A DNA stretch of 11,364 bases from CAIVSN01 sp040383945 (GCA_040383945.1 JBEICN010000033.1:1-11364), one strand, 5' to 3'; counted from the stretch's first letter, positions 1 to 8,457 are shown. The notes: a model not told the origin generated them from the letters alone. Numbers and translations are program-made.

Positions 1-149
1 GTTCCGAGTATCGCGAGTATGGTGATCACGACGATGAGTTCGACGAGGGTGAAGCCGTGGACTTTGGGTTTGGATTTGGGGGTGGGAGTCTCTGTGATGT
101 TGTTGGGAGTATGGTTATGACTCTGTGGGTGGTTTTTGGTGGGTTTCAT
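1..149 (-). CDS. Type IV prepilin-like protein, N-terminal part (cut by window edge)
   Basis: The 49 visible codons carry a class III prepilin signal: G-FTLVELIVVITILAILG at residues 33-49. Glycine is followed by Phe, with Glu at mature position 5 and a hydrophobic helix behind it. By family knowledge a PilD-type peptidase cleaves after the Gly and methylates the Phe, and the helix packs into a pilus or pseudopilus. The leader before the cut is long (about 33 residues), poor in hydrophobics and rich in Asn, His, Pro, Thr and Lys. The only in-frame ATG is at 147-149. It lies 92 bp downstream of ybeY on the same strand and could be its operon mate or have its own promoter; no clear promoter or Shine-Dalgarno was found. 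Codons end mostly in C or G, richer than in the neighbours, and both glycines are GGN rather than UGA. The globular C-terminal part is outside the window, so major pilin versus minor pseudopilin cannot be decided. Confidence 0.85.
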   Translation of the reverse strand, partial: MKPTKNHPQSHNHTPNNITETPTPKSKPKVHGFTLVELIVVITILAILG

Positions 150-241
150 GGGGGCAGTGGAAAGGAGTAGTGGTGCAGAAGAAATACTTGTGGTATTTTA
201 TGGTGTTTTTTGAGAAAGGGAAATTTTTTGTTCAACTGAAG

Positions 242-724
242 TTATCACTCGAATGAATTCTCTTCAGCTAGGCACTCTCAAAAAATACCAAATTTTTCAT
301 TCAGATACCGCAGAACCTGACCCTCTATCTTCCACATCTCTCGGTATTCTTCATCCGTTTCATGGTCGTATCAGAGAATGTGCACGAGCCCATGGACGGC
401 GAGACGATAGAATTCCACCTCTACCGGGTGATGATATTCGTTGGCTTGATCCTCGATTTTTGTAAGTGAAAACACTATTTCTCCAGCGACTTCCTCGGGG
501 TTGAGCTCACTAAAATCATCATAGTAATGGAACGAAAGAACATCGGTTACTGAATCCACTCCTCGATACTCTCGGTTAAGTTCGCGCATTCGCTCGTCAT
601 CCAAAACTGAGAGCGTAATTGTGCCAAAATTCCCGGGAAGAAGCTGGTGTATCTTCCAGAGAATCGCATCGAGAACATCATTTTTCACGATAAATGGCAG
701 GTCAATACATTGAAATTGTAACAT
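242..724 (-). CDS. ybeY: Endoribonuclease YbeY (rRNA maturation factor), UGA=Gly
   Basis: This is the metal-dependent RNase YbeY, which in bacteria acts in 16S rRNA 3'-end maturation and 70S quality control. Read with UGA as glycine it is 160 residues, close to the usual 150-160. The family signature is intact: SVTDVLSF near residues 57-64, then HGLVHILGYDH at about 111-121, which supplies the three zinc-binding histidines. The glycine of HILGYDH is encoded by UGA at 371-373; under the standard code the protein would end there, losing the third histidine. Two more UGA codons lie at 278-280 and 245-247, and the true stop is TAA at 242-244. The start ATG at 722-724 lies 3 bp after the TAA of the DUF4012 gene on the same strand, so the two are probably co-transcribed and possibly translationally coupled. 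No Shine-Dalgarno is visible. Confidence 0.95.
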
Positions 725-727
725 ATA

Positions 728-3136
728 TTACGGGGTGCGTACCTTGAAATTTTTGAGTCCGGGCTGCTCGATAAACTGAAGTTGTGGTACACAACTTGCG
801 GGAGTGGTCCTATAGTCGATGTGCCCACTAGAGGTTTTTCATACGCCCGTAGTCACCATAAACGATATCTCATCGTATTCTGGATTTTGAATATTCCACT
901 GTAGCGTCTTTTCAAACTCTTTTGAAGCCCCAACCAAAGTCGAATTTTTTGGAATAAGCAATCGAACATATTGGACATTGTCGCCATTTCCCTGAACATA
1001 GAGTTCATGTTCGTGATCCTTAGGATCAACACTATATCGATACAACATGTTGCGTATTTTTTCACGCTCTGAAGTAGAAAATGTATGTTCACTCGTAATT
1101 CAAAATCTATTCGTTATGGTGCAGCCACTTTGCGAAAGGTTAGCGATATCAAAAGTTCTCGACATATAACGGTCCGATTTGTTTCCAGATATCGAAGTAA
1201 ATACTGGGTAGACAAAATTATCAGGATTATCACGAAATTTTGGTTTTCAAAAAATATCATTCACAAATTTTCTTGCATGTTCATCTCGCATCGCAACCAG
1301 AATTTGTCATGAGTGGATGCTCTTTTGTATTTTTTCAGCATAAGCATCGAATTTTTTTTCTTCCAAAATCTTGTTTTGGAGAGCTTCGATAGCCAAGAAG
1401 AGAATGTCCTTTGCTGTATTTTTTCTTCCATACTCTCCTTCGACCAAGACGGATACAAGGAGGGAAAAGGAAGATGCATTGATCTCGTCCGGCACTCCGA
1501 GCACTCGAATAGGTCCGGTTACTGATAAGATGTCCTCGATCAATCACTGGTTAATGGCCACAAGGCCGTCCAAGGTATCACCTCAAGCTCGTTCATACAT
1601 ACGGCGTATTACCTCAAAACTATCTTGAATATCAGGATAGTAATTTGCATCGCGTATTCCCCAGGTTTTGGTGATCTGATTGATGCCAGGTGGTGGAATC
1701 TCCCCATAAGGGAAAAGATGCCAGTCATAAAAATAAATATCCTTCTTCTCGAATTTTTCAACCTTTCCCTTATACAAGGAAACTTCCACCGCGCTTCCAG
1801 GAAATCCTCAATTTGCTCGAAGTTCATCATGATTTTGATTGAGAACCAGATAGTTCATCGGCTTTTTGTCGCCAAGGAGATCGAGAATATCATTCCCATG
1901 AAGCCCTGCATAGCTCGATATAGTTTCTATGCGCTTCAAGATAGCGGTAACCTTTGCGAGTCGAATATCTTGTTCTGGATCTCCGGTAGTGGTGATAGAA
2001 GAAAAGTGATAATGTGCTTGTGAGATATATTTCCGGATATTTGAAAGCTCTTCTCGGTGATTTTTTAAGTAATCTGTAATAGAAATTCGAGTATTCACTA
2101 CCAATCTCGGATCAAAATACTCCGTAAGTGTCACTCCAGAATATGTACCTGAAAAATCATCATGTATTCGGTCAGCTGCAGTCAGTAGTTCAGAAATCGC
2201 CGTGCCAGCATAGAGTGCATGATATCCGTTTTCTATACTATCGTGTTGAATTACCCCATTTCCTACAATATATCGCATAGGCAAAAACCACCAGCTCGCT
2301 CGTTCAAAATGTTGTCGTATGGAATTGATTTGACGCTTTGTCTCTATGCTATCTGAACGCAGAGAAAGCTGCTCGAGCTCGAGGTATCCTTTGGTGATTT
2401 CCTCCTTTGCCAACACCATCATGACGGAAAGTGTTCCGGCAAGAATGGTTCCTGTGATAATAACGATTGCGGTAGCCTTGAGAAGAGTTCTTCCGTGTCG
2501 CACACGCAAGTGATTCATTCTGCGCTGCATGGTAGCAGGTATGAGGTAAATATCTGGATGGGTAGACCGGCCCTCATACACCGAAAGCTCTCGTACATCA
2601 ACGGTATTTTCTTGAGTGAGCGGAAGTGGTTCGCAAAGATGAATCGTTTCAAATCTTGGCATGAAGTCAGTATTCCCCAAGCGAAGCGGTTTTGGAGCAT
2701 AGTCTTGACCCAGATATATATCCGCCATCGCGGATCGCTCTCGGCTCGGAGTAATACGAAGAATGAGTTTCTGAGATAGATCAATTTCGGGATATGTCGA
2801 TGATCGATAGAGGTCTTGAAACACGGGGTTATTATTGTGTTCCACGGTGGCCATTTCAGAAAACTCAAAAAACCTAGTAACATCTATTTCTGATTCCAAA
2901 GCATAAAATAGGTCGTTGATCGTACCAGCAGGCTCAATGGGATCTTCTTCAATTTCTTCATGATTTTCGTGATCATCAAACGAATTATGATGGTCGCTAT
3001 GAGCTTTTGCATGCGTCGAATCATCCATATATGCTTCATCCTCCATTCACTCATGTGATTCATGAGAATGATCCCCGCTCTTTCAGTGGGAATCTTCATG
3101 GTGTCAATCGTGATCATGTCCGTGACCTAGTGCCAT
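728..3136 (-). CDS. DUF4012 single-pass membrane protein with His-rich N-terminus
   Basis: In one frame with UGA as glycine this is 802 residues ending in TAA at 728-730. Under the standard code it breaks into at least four fragments; ten in-frame UGAs were found (3104, 3083, 3047, 1808, 1583, 1544, 1307, 1247, 1100 and 839, lower coordinate of each). The C-terminal 550 or so residues match DUF4012: YLVLNQNHDELRANGGFPGS near 429-448 (first G of GGF is UGA), GIRDANYYPD near 493-502, a TGPIRVLG segment, and a closing YVRLLIPKNSTLVG block. DUF4012 proteins have no settled function; many are envelope proteins encoded near polysaccharide genes. A hydrophobic helix at about 217-243 follows a basic stretch (RRMNHLRVRHGR), predicting cytoplasmic N-terminus and external C-terminal domain. 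Residues 1-60 hold 15 His and many Asp/Glu. The start at 3134-3136 is the only in-frame ATG after an upstream TAA at 3161-3163; starting at 3046 instead would drop half of the His tract. Confidence 0.9.
2957..3136 (-). other. His/Asp/Glu-rich low-complexity tract of the DUF4012 protein
   Basis: These codons encode residues 1-60, with 15 histidines spaced by Asp, Glu, Gly and Ser (for example GHGHDHDGHHED). The DNA is correspondingly repetitive in CAT/CAC and GAT/GAA codons. Three of its glycines are UGA (3104-3106, 3083-3085, 3047-3049), so standard-code annotation places the start inside or after the tract. Such tracts commonly bind Zn, Ni or Co in other proteins; metal binding here is inference. 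Confidence 0.75.
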
Positions 3137-3155
3137 ATTTCTACTTGAGTACTCG

Positions 3156-3185
3156 TTGAGTTAGAGTATATTGTTCTCTTATATT
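3156..3185 (+). promoter_or_regulatory. Putative promoter of the DUF2130 gene
   Basis: TTGAGT (3156-3161), an 18-nt spacer and TATATT (3180-3185) resemble a sigma-70 promoter and end 11 nt before the ATG at 3197. That would leave a leader of only a few nucleotides. The elements interleave with the opposing promoter of the DUF4012 gene, so the two may compete for polymerase. Confidence 0.35.
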
Positions 3186-3192
3186 TATTCAA
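3165..3192 (-). promoter_or_regulatory. Putative promoter of the DUF4012-ybeY run
   Basis: On the minus strand there is a TTGAAT -35-like hexamer (3192-3187), a 16-nt spacer and a TATACT -10 hexamer (3170-3165). It lies 28 nt upstream of the ATG at 3136. It overlaps the promoter-like elements of the divergent DUF2130 gene. The call rests on sequence similarity to sigma-70 hexamers only. Confidence 0.4.
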
Positions 3193-3196
3193 ACCT

Positions 3197-4393
3197 ATGT
3201 CAAACACTCTTAACTGTCCTCATTGCGGAAATGCAATAGATCTGACGCAACTCGAAGAGCAACAAATGTCGGAGCGACTCAAAGCTCGAGAGGTAGAACT
3301 GGAGTCCAAACTCAGAGCAGAAGCAAAGGCTGATGCAGACAAACGGGCTGCGGAATGGGCAAAGAAACAAATTGAGCTTTCAAAAACCGAGACTGCTGAG
3401 CAGGTAAAAATCCAAAACATGGAGCTCGAATTTCTTCGCAAGCGAGATGAAGATGCACAGAAGAAGGAGCTAGATTTTATGCGGGAGCGTCAAGAAATGG
3501 AAAGCCGTCAAAAGAATCTTGAAATTGAAAAAGAACGCGCCATTTTTGATGCACGAAAAAAAATGGAAGAAGAGATTTTTTTGGAGTCACAAAAGCGCCA
3601 ATCTGTTGAAATGGAGCGTCTTCGTCTCGATTTTGACAAACGTATTGCCGAGGAGCAGAAAAAGGCGGATATTCTCAAAAAAGCCCTCGATGATGCCACC
3701 ATGAAGGCCAATCAAGGTTCGATGCAAATACAGTGAGAAATCCAGGAAAATGCCCTTAAAGAAGTACTCATGCGAAATTTTCCTTTGGATACCGTAGATG
3801 ATGTGCCTACTGGAATCAAATGAGCTGATCTCGTACATACGGTTCGCTGACCTCGGGGAAATGTAGTCTGAGTAATCGCATGGGAATCAAAAAATACCAA
3901 AACTTGGTCGGATCTTTGGGCAGAAAAACTCAAAGAAGATCGCCTCCGGGTGAATGCCGCAGTTTCAATAATTGTTTCAAATGTCCTCCCAAAGGATGTT
4001 GAACATTTTTGACCGTATATGGATATATGGGTGACGGAGTGGGAGTATGTCATTGCACTCACCTGAGTTCTGCGTGAACAACTCATTCATTCCCACCAAC
4101 TCCGCTGATCCTTGGTGGCAAAGGATGAAAAAATGGAAGTGCTCTATACCTACCTCACTTCTCCGGAATTCCGAGATAAGATTCAAAATATCGTTGAATC
4201 ATTTCAAATGCTCAAGAACTGACTAGAGAGCGAGCGTCGCGCCATGGAGAAGATTTGGGCAAGTCGAGAAAAGCAGCTAGAAAGAATTATAGGCAATACT
4301 TCCCGGCTGTATGGTGATATGCATTGACTTCTCTGATCTGGCCTAAAGACAATTGATGCATTTGAGCTAGCGAGTAGTACTGAGGAAGAGTAG
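3197..4393 (+). CDS. DUF2130 family coiled-coil protein with nuclease-like E-x-K motif
   Basis: Read with UGA as glycine this is 398 residues ending in TAG at 4391-4393; ten UGA codons fall in its C-terminal half, starting at 3734. The N-terminus has a zinc-ribbon-like half site, NCPHCGN (residues 6-12). Residues about 18-175 form a long charged coiled coil rich in Glu, Lys and Arg. The C-terminal domain matches DUF2130: KGADLVHTV near 208-216, VIAWESKNTKTWSDLW near 226-241, then EKLKED and a later ALTGVLREQL block. The spacing Asp211, Glu230-x-Lys232 looks like a PD-(D/E)XK core. Nuclease activity is my inference, not an established role of the family. It starts divergently from the DUF4012 gene, has no Shine-Dalgarno, and stops 7 bp from the convergent stop of the pseudopilin gene. 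The N-terminal 179 residues alone would look like an anonymous coiled-coil protein under the standard code. Confidence 0.88.
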
Positions 4394-4400
4394 TAGCCTG

Positions 4401-4835
4401 CTATTGAAATACTTCGTAAGTTCTTGTCCTTCTCTGGAGTTCGTTCACTAAAGTGTGTTCTACCATGAATCTCCCCGGTCATGTACCCAAACTTACCGAA
4501 AAATAGGAGTAGTATGTTTTTTTTACGGTAGGCACATCCGCCTGAAGCCTTCCGATAGAGATTCAAGTAAAACTAAAATCGCTTACATAGGGTTGAATCA
4601 CGCAACCGCTCGAACTGTATGTCACTGATTTTACTGAACCTGAAAGGCTATTCATCTCCTCAGTCAGAATACAATTTCTCGTATTCAGAAATACTTCTTC
4701 AAACTCAGGAGATTCAAGTATCGTTTGTGACTGACGAAAGCTCCCCTGAAGGAGAAAAAAAGTACCGATAAGAACCACTGAGGCGAGCGCGGTAGCTACG
4801 AGTACTTCAATGAGCGTAAATCCTTTCTTTTTCAT
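4401..4835 (-). CDS. Type II/IV pseudopilin-like protein with prepilin signal
   Basis: The 144-residue product (UGA as glycine at 4563-4565 and 4479-4481; TAG stop at 4401-4403) begins MKKKGFTLIEVLVATALAS. This is a canonical prepilin leader: short and basic, Gly/Phe cleavage site after residue 5, Glu at mature position 5, then a hydrophobic helix to about residue 27. The rest is a small soluble domain with two Cys residues (in TRNCILT and SSGCVIQ) that could form a disulfide. By family it is a minor pilin or pseudopilin assembled by a type IV pilus or related machine. I chose the ATG at 4833-4835 because it gives a standard short leader; the frame stays open upstream to an ATG at 4922, but that would overlap the divergent LemA-like gene. 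It converges on DUF2130 with a 7-bp gap. Which pilus subunit it is cannot be told. Confidence 0.85.
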
Positions 4836-4841
4836 ACCAGC

Positions 4842-4847
4842 ATTGTA
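4842..4847 (-). promoter_or_regulatory. Possible -10 box for a leaderless pseudopilin transcript
   Basis: TACAAT on the minus strand lies exactly 6 nt before the pseudopilin ATG, the same spacing as at the LemA-like gene and cysS. An overlapping TATACA sits 2 nt further up. The -35 region is poor (TTGTAC at a short 15-nt spacing), so this is weak. Confidence 0.25.
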
Positions 4848-4876
4848 TAAGTTTTTTACGGAGTACAACCTATAAT

Positions 4877-4905
4877 TCGACAGAACTATAGAGTTTTGGT
4901 ATACT
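4877..4905 (+). promoter_or_regulatory. Putative promoter of the LemA-like gene, leaderless
   Basis: TCGACA (4877-4882), a 17-nt spacer and TATACT (4900-4905) form a near-consensus sigma-70 promoter, differing from TTGACA at one position and from TATAAT at one. Only 6 nt separate the -10 from the ATG at 4912, so the predicted transcription start falls at or next to the A of the start codon. There is no room for a Shine-Dalgarno. Confidence 0.6.
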
Positions 4906-4911
4906 GCTCGC

Positions 4912-5427
4912 ATGGAAAACATCCTCTACTGAATTTTCTTGATTCTTATGGTAATTGCTCTTGGTTGCCAGGCAATTCTATTTGTAATTCAAACACGAAT
5001 CAACCGCATTGAAAATCTACTTATCGAACGATACCGATCGAAGATCGATAAGATTCCAGCTATTGTTTGTGTGCTACAAAACCATTCAAAAAAAATGAAC
5101 GAGTACACCGAACTCACCAATCTCCATCGAATCGCAATTATTTCGCCAGTGAGAACGATTTATGATCTGCTCGAGATCAACAAACATGTATCAGATCGTT
5201 TTGGATTTATGATGCGTCTCGCGCTAGTTATCAAATCGACTGCAAAGGATGGGAACTTTATCACCATTCGAGAGTCTATTACCACGCTTGAATGAAATAT
5301 ACGCGAGTTATTGACAGAATTTACTCGACTATCCGAGCAGTATAATTCAGTGATTCGCGTTCGTGATACTACCATTCTCGGTAACCTGCTTCCTTGAAGC
5401 CATCTTCCGATTTTTCAAAATAACTAA
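4912..5427 (+). CDS. LemA-like membrane-anchored coiled-coil protein
   Basis: With UGA as glycine at 4930, 5293 and 5395 this is 171 residues ending in TAA at 5425-5427. An N-terminal hydrophobic segment (residues about 5-23, including GIFLILMVIALG) is followed by a soluble helical domain. The order of weak signatures resembles LemA: an IERYRSKIDKIPAIVCVL segment near 37-54 (compare the family's Y..R.DLIPNLV), a helical middle, then TRLSEQYNSVIRVRDT and a closing GNLLPGSHLPIF near 157-168 (compare the family's YN..I...P......F). LemA proteins are bacterial membrane proteins of unclear biochemical role. The match is by eye and distant, so a generic membrane-anchored helical protein is the alternative. 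The start at 4912 is chosen because it supplies the full membrane helix and lies 6 nt from a strong -10 box; a later Met would cut into the helix. It is divergent from the pseudopilin (76 bp) and converges on cysS (32 bp). Confidence 0.6.
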
Positions 5428-5459
5428 GGTGGTACGTTGGTAGCACTCCTCTGAGCAGA

Positions 5460-6914
5460 CTACTTCGCTTGAATCTTCGTTCCAGTTTTGGTATCAGTAA
5501 CAACATATCCCAAATCCTCGAGTGATTTGCGAATCTTATCAGAAGTAACAAAATCTTTTCTTGCTTTCGCAGAATCACGCTCTGCTATGAGATCAAGGGC
5601 ATCCTTGGGAATTTCGATTTGTTTCAAGCGATCGAAGTCAAAGAGTCAAAGTACTGAGTCAAAACTTTTTAAAAGCTCGATGACTGCTTCTATTTCTCCC
5701 GTAAACAAATCGGTAGAGTCCATTACCCGATTTATGTCGTTGATACATTCATGTACTCGGGCTAGAGCTTCTGGAGTATTGAAATCGTCTTCGAGAAAAT
5801 CAACAAAATCGAGCATTGCCATCTGAACAAATTCACGGACCTCTTTCCGCACTTTCCCTTCGATATTTGAAGCATTTCGAAGCCGGTCGAGTATGGCATC
5901 AAAGCTTTCCAAAGTCTTGAGACCCGCAGTAAGAGCAGAAAAAGTAAAATTAAAGCTCTCTCGATACTTGGTGGTGAGAACGAGAAGTCGAAACGCTCGT
6001 GCTACTTCAGCTGGAGCGACTTCTGGTAATTTTTGATATATATCTCGCAGAGTGTAAAAATTATTTGCTGACTTTGACATTTTCCTTCACTCTACCAAAA
6101 GATGCTCGCAATGTATCCAATAACCTGAGAATGTCTTTCAGGTAAAGGCTTCTGTTTGAGCGATTTCATTTTGGTGATGAGGAAAGATATTATCAACGCC
6201 ACCCATATGGATATCAATCTGGGGTCACAAATGCTTGAGGTTACATGCAGAACATTCGATATGCCACCCTGGTCGCCCCGGCACTTGGCGCTTGATCCCG
6301 TCGATCAAAAATTCTGCTTCCCATTTGTTTGGGCCATCTGAAGTTGGGTTGTATGCTTTCCATAAAGCAAAGTCAGCTGCCGCATCTTTTGCGTATTCAT
6401 CATTATTAATGCGCACCCCTGACTTCATGCCTGACACATCTATGTGTGCGAGTTCACCATATTTCTTGAACTTCGAGATTCGATAATAGATTGAGCCATC
6501 GTCAGCAAGATACGCAAATCCCTTATCGAGGAGTCACTGTATCATTATGATCATATCATCCGTAAGTAGAGAAATTGGCACAATACTGTCTGCGGGTATG
6601 ATTCTTAGCGCATGGATGTCCTCAAGAAAGCTTTGAGTGTATCTTTGCGTAAAAGTAGTAAGATCTTCCCCTGAAGCCATACTGTCTCGAATAGTTTTGT
6701 CATCGATATCGGTAATATTCATGGTAGTGCGTACCTTATATCCAAGAAAACGCAAAGATCTCACGACAAAATCTTCAAAAAGATAGGTTCGTAGATTTCC
6801 AATGTGTGCAAAGTTGTACACCGTAGGACCGCAATAATACACCTTTACCTCTGTTTGGCGTAATGGTTTGAAGGCTTCGACTTCGCGCGAAAGAGTATTG
6901 TATATCTGTAACAT
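5460..6914 (-). CDS. cysS: Cysteinyl-tRNA synthetase
   Basis: CysRS attaches cysteine to tRNA-Cys using ATP, in the cytoplasm. Read with UGA as glycine it is 484 residues, near the usual 460-490, ending in TAG at 5460-5462. Class I signatures are present: CGPTVYNFAHIGN (28-40) with the zinc ligand Cys28 and the HIGH-type motif, TDIDDK, GRPGWHIECSA with the second zinc Cys near 221, HMGGVDNIFPHHQNE with the His/Glu zinc ligands, and RKMSKSANNF near 277-286 (KMSKS). UGA glycines lie at 6534, 6225, 6138, 6087 and 5646; they give HLGPQID, AFTGKTF and VEGRKMSKS, positions where Gly is expected. Without recoding, the catalytic region between 6225 and 6080 would be lost. It is divergent from the sugar transferase and converges on the LemA-like gene. 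It seems to be a single-gene transcript, and it is a useful phylogenetic marker. Confidence 0.97.
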
Positions 6915-6920
6915 GACCGG

Positions 6921-6948
6921 AGTATAGCGAAATCCTCGTGTTTTTCGA
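6921..6948 (-). promoter_or_regulatory. Putative promoter of cysS, leaderless
   Basis: On the minus strand TCGAAA (6948-6943), a 16-nt spacer and TATACT (6926-6921) stand upstream of the cysS ATG, with exactly 6 nt between -10 and ATG. The arrangement repeats that at the LemA-like gene and implies a transcript beginning at or next to the start codon. No Shine-Dalgarno is possible in that space. Confidence 0.45.
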
Positions 6949-6984
6949 ATAAATTTTGAAATTACTTCTTCCCGTCAAAAAAAA

Positions 6985-7012
6985 TTGCGACTACCTCTAA
7001 GGAGTATATACT
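6985..7012 (+). promoter_or_regulatory. Putative promoter of the sugar transferase run
   Basis: TTGCGA (6985-6990), a 16-nt spacer and TATACT (7007-7012) lie 26 nt upstream of the ATG at 7039, leaving a short leader. An AAGGAG-like string at 6999-7004 falls inside the spacer and is too far from the ATG to act as a ribosome binding site. Confidence 0.4.
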
Positions 7013-7038
7013 GAACCAAATTTTAGCGACATATACCG

Positions 7039-8457
7039 ATGAAGCGTCAACAAATCGTGGTCTCAGCACTCCAGATTCCTTTGGATATTTTGGCATTTTC
7101 GAGCGCTTTCTTTGTGGCGAGGAGACTTCGTGAGTTTACTGAGATTATACCATGAGTGTATTTGCCGTATCAATACATCAGCCTCAAGGATCTGCTCTGG
7201 TTTGTAGTATTTGGGACTTTACTTTTTGTGCTCATACAATCAATCAACCGAGCATATGTTTACAAATTTGAACAACCCCTTTCAAAGAAATTTATCACAC
7301 TTTTTTCGGTTTGCTGGACATGGTTTCTGTTTTTTATTGCCGCCGTATATCTTTGAAATGGTTACCTCTACAGCGTAGAAATACCCCGTTTAGTAATTTT
7401 TTACACTCTGGTAATTGGATTTTTCTTCGTTGCTGGGACACAAACAATACTTCACTTTTGACTTGATTATTTTCATAATCGAAGGTTACTTACAAAAACT
7501 AAAATCGGATGCTTAGGAAATATTTCTACGACTATTATTGAACAGTATAAAAAATTCCAACATATAGAACTTATCTCGTTTCCACTGGAAGATCTTAAGC
7601 TAAAAATTCGCGAAAAGACCATTGATTCTATTCTACTTTGACCGGACGTTACTCAAAAACATGTGCGCGACATACTTCACCTCTGTAAAATATATGGGGC
7701 ATCCGCTCATCTGATCCAGCTTCCAGATGTGCTTTTGCAAAAAAGCTCGGTGGAATTCATAGGAAACTTTGCGGTTACCCAGGTAGAATTTGTCGGAATG
7801 ACCGTTTGGTGAAGGATTGTCAAGCGAGTCTTTGACATGATTGCCAGCTTCATAGCCATCACTATGCTCTTACCCGTATGGCTCACTATAGCTTGACTTA
7901 TCAAATGGGAAGATCCAGAAGGGCCGATTATTTTTAAGAATAAACGGGTGGGGAAGGATGGGAAATCTTTTACACTCTATAAATTCCGATATATGTATTG
8001 GAAATACTGCGTAAAGGACGCCTACGGGGTCAAGCCACAAGATGACGAAGCTCTCAAGTATGAAGAACGCCTCATTCAATCAGATAAAAATACCCGAACT
8101 GGACCTATTTATAAAATAACCATAAACGATCCGAGAAAGATGCGTATCGGGCGTGTTATTGAGCGTTATTCACTCGATGAGCTTCCTCAACTTTTTAATG
8201 TGCTCTTTGGGAGCATGAGCATCGTTTGACCCCGTCCGCACCAGCCGAGAGAGGTGGAAAAATATGATGAGTGGCACCGACAAGTATTGACGATAAAACC
8301 ATGAATAACTGGCATGGGGCAGGTGTATGCGAGAGAGTCAACAGAGTTTGACCGAGAGGTGGAACTCGATACCTATTACATAGAAAATTGGAGTATTCTA
8401 CTGGATTTAAAACTTATATTCGGTACACTTCGGGTACTATTTTTACGAGATAGATAA
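7039..8457 (+). CDS. Polyprenyl-phosphate sugar-1-phosphate transferase (WcaJ/WbaP-type)
   Basis: This 472-residue membrane protein (UGA as glycine, eight sites; TAA at 8455-8457) belongs to the bacterial sugar transferase family, which moves a sugar-1-phosphate from a nucleotide sugar to undecaprenyl phosphate and so primes surface polysaccharide or glycan synthesis. Residues 1-140 hold four hydrophobic helices, followed by a cytoplasmic linker region (KTKIGCLGN onward). The catalytic domain starts near 258 with GRIVKRVFDMIAS and a hydrophobic segment, then KNKRVGKDGKSFTLYKFR, a TGPIYKITINDPR segment, DELPQLFNVL, and SIVGPRPH (395-402). KPGITGMGQV and ELDTYYIENWS close it. UGA encodes the G of SIVGPRPH (8227-8229) and of KPGITG (8302-8304), both near-invariant. 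The sugar substrate cannot be told. It heads a three-gene rightward run; its TAA overlaps the next ATG as TAATG. Confidence 0.93.

Noticed and set aside
1625..2023. A plus-strand open frame of 132 codons opposite the DUF4012 gene.
   Set aside because: It is the antisense shadow of a gene supported by domain motifs, and its translation shows no recognisable pattern.
2957..3136. A short tandem repeat or CRISPR-like array.
   Set aside because: The repetitiveness is codon-level (CAT/CAC with GAT/GAA) in a coding frame with irregular spacing; there are no constant repeats or spacers.
4394..4400. Bidirectional terminator between DUF2130 and the pseudopilin gene.
   Set aside because: The gap is 7 bp and I see no stem-loop around the two stop codons; any terminator would have to lie inside a coding region.
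4836..4922. A longer pseudopilin beginning at the ATG at 4920-4922.
   Set aside because: It would give a 34-residue leader and overlap the divergent LemA-like start; the ATG at 4835 gives a textbook MKKKGFTLIEV leader.
5428..5459. Rho-independent terminator between the convergent LemA-like gene and cysS.
   Set aside because: Only a 4-bp GTAG/CTAC pairing with a 16-nt loop is visible and there is no T-tract. Not supported.
6999..7004. AAGGAG as a Shine-Dalgarno for the sugar transferase gene.
   Set aside because: It is 34 nt from the ATG and lies within the promoter spacer, upstream of the predicted transcription start.
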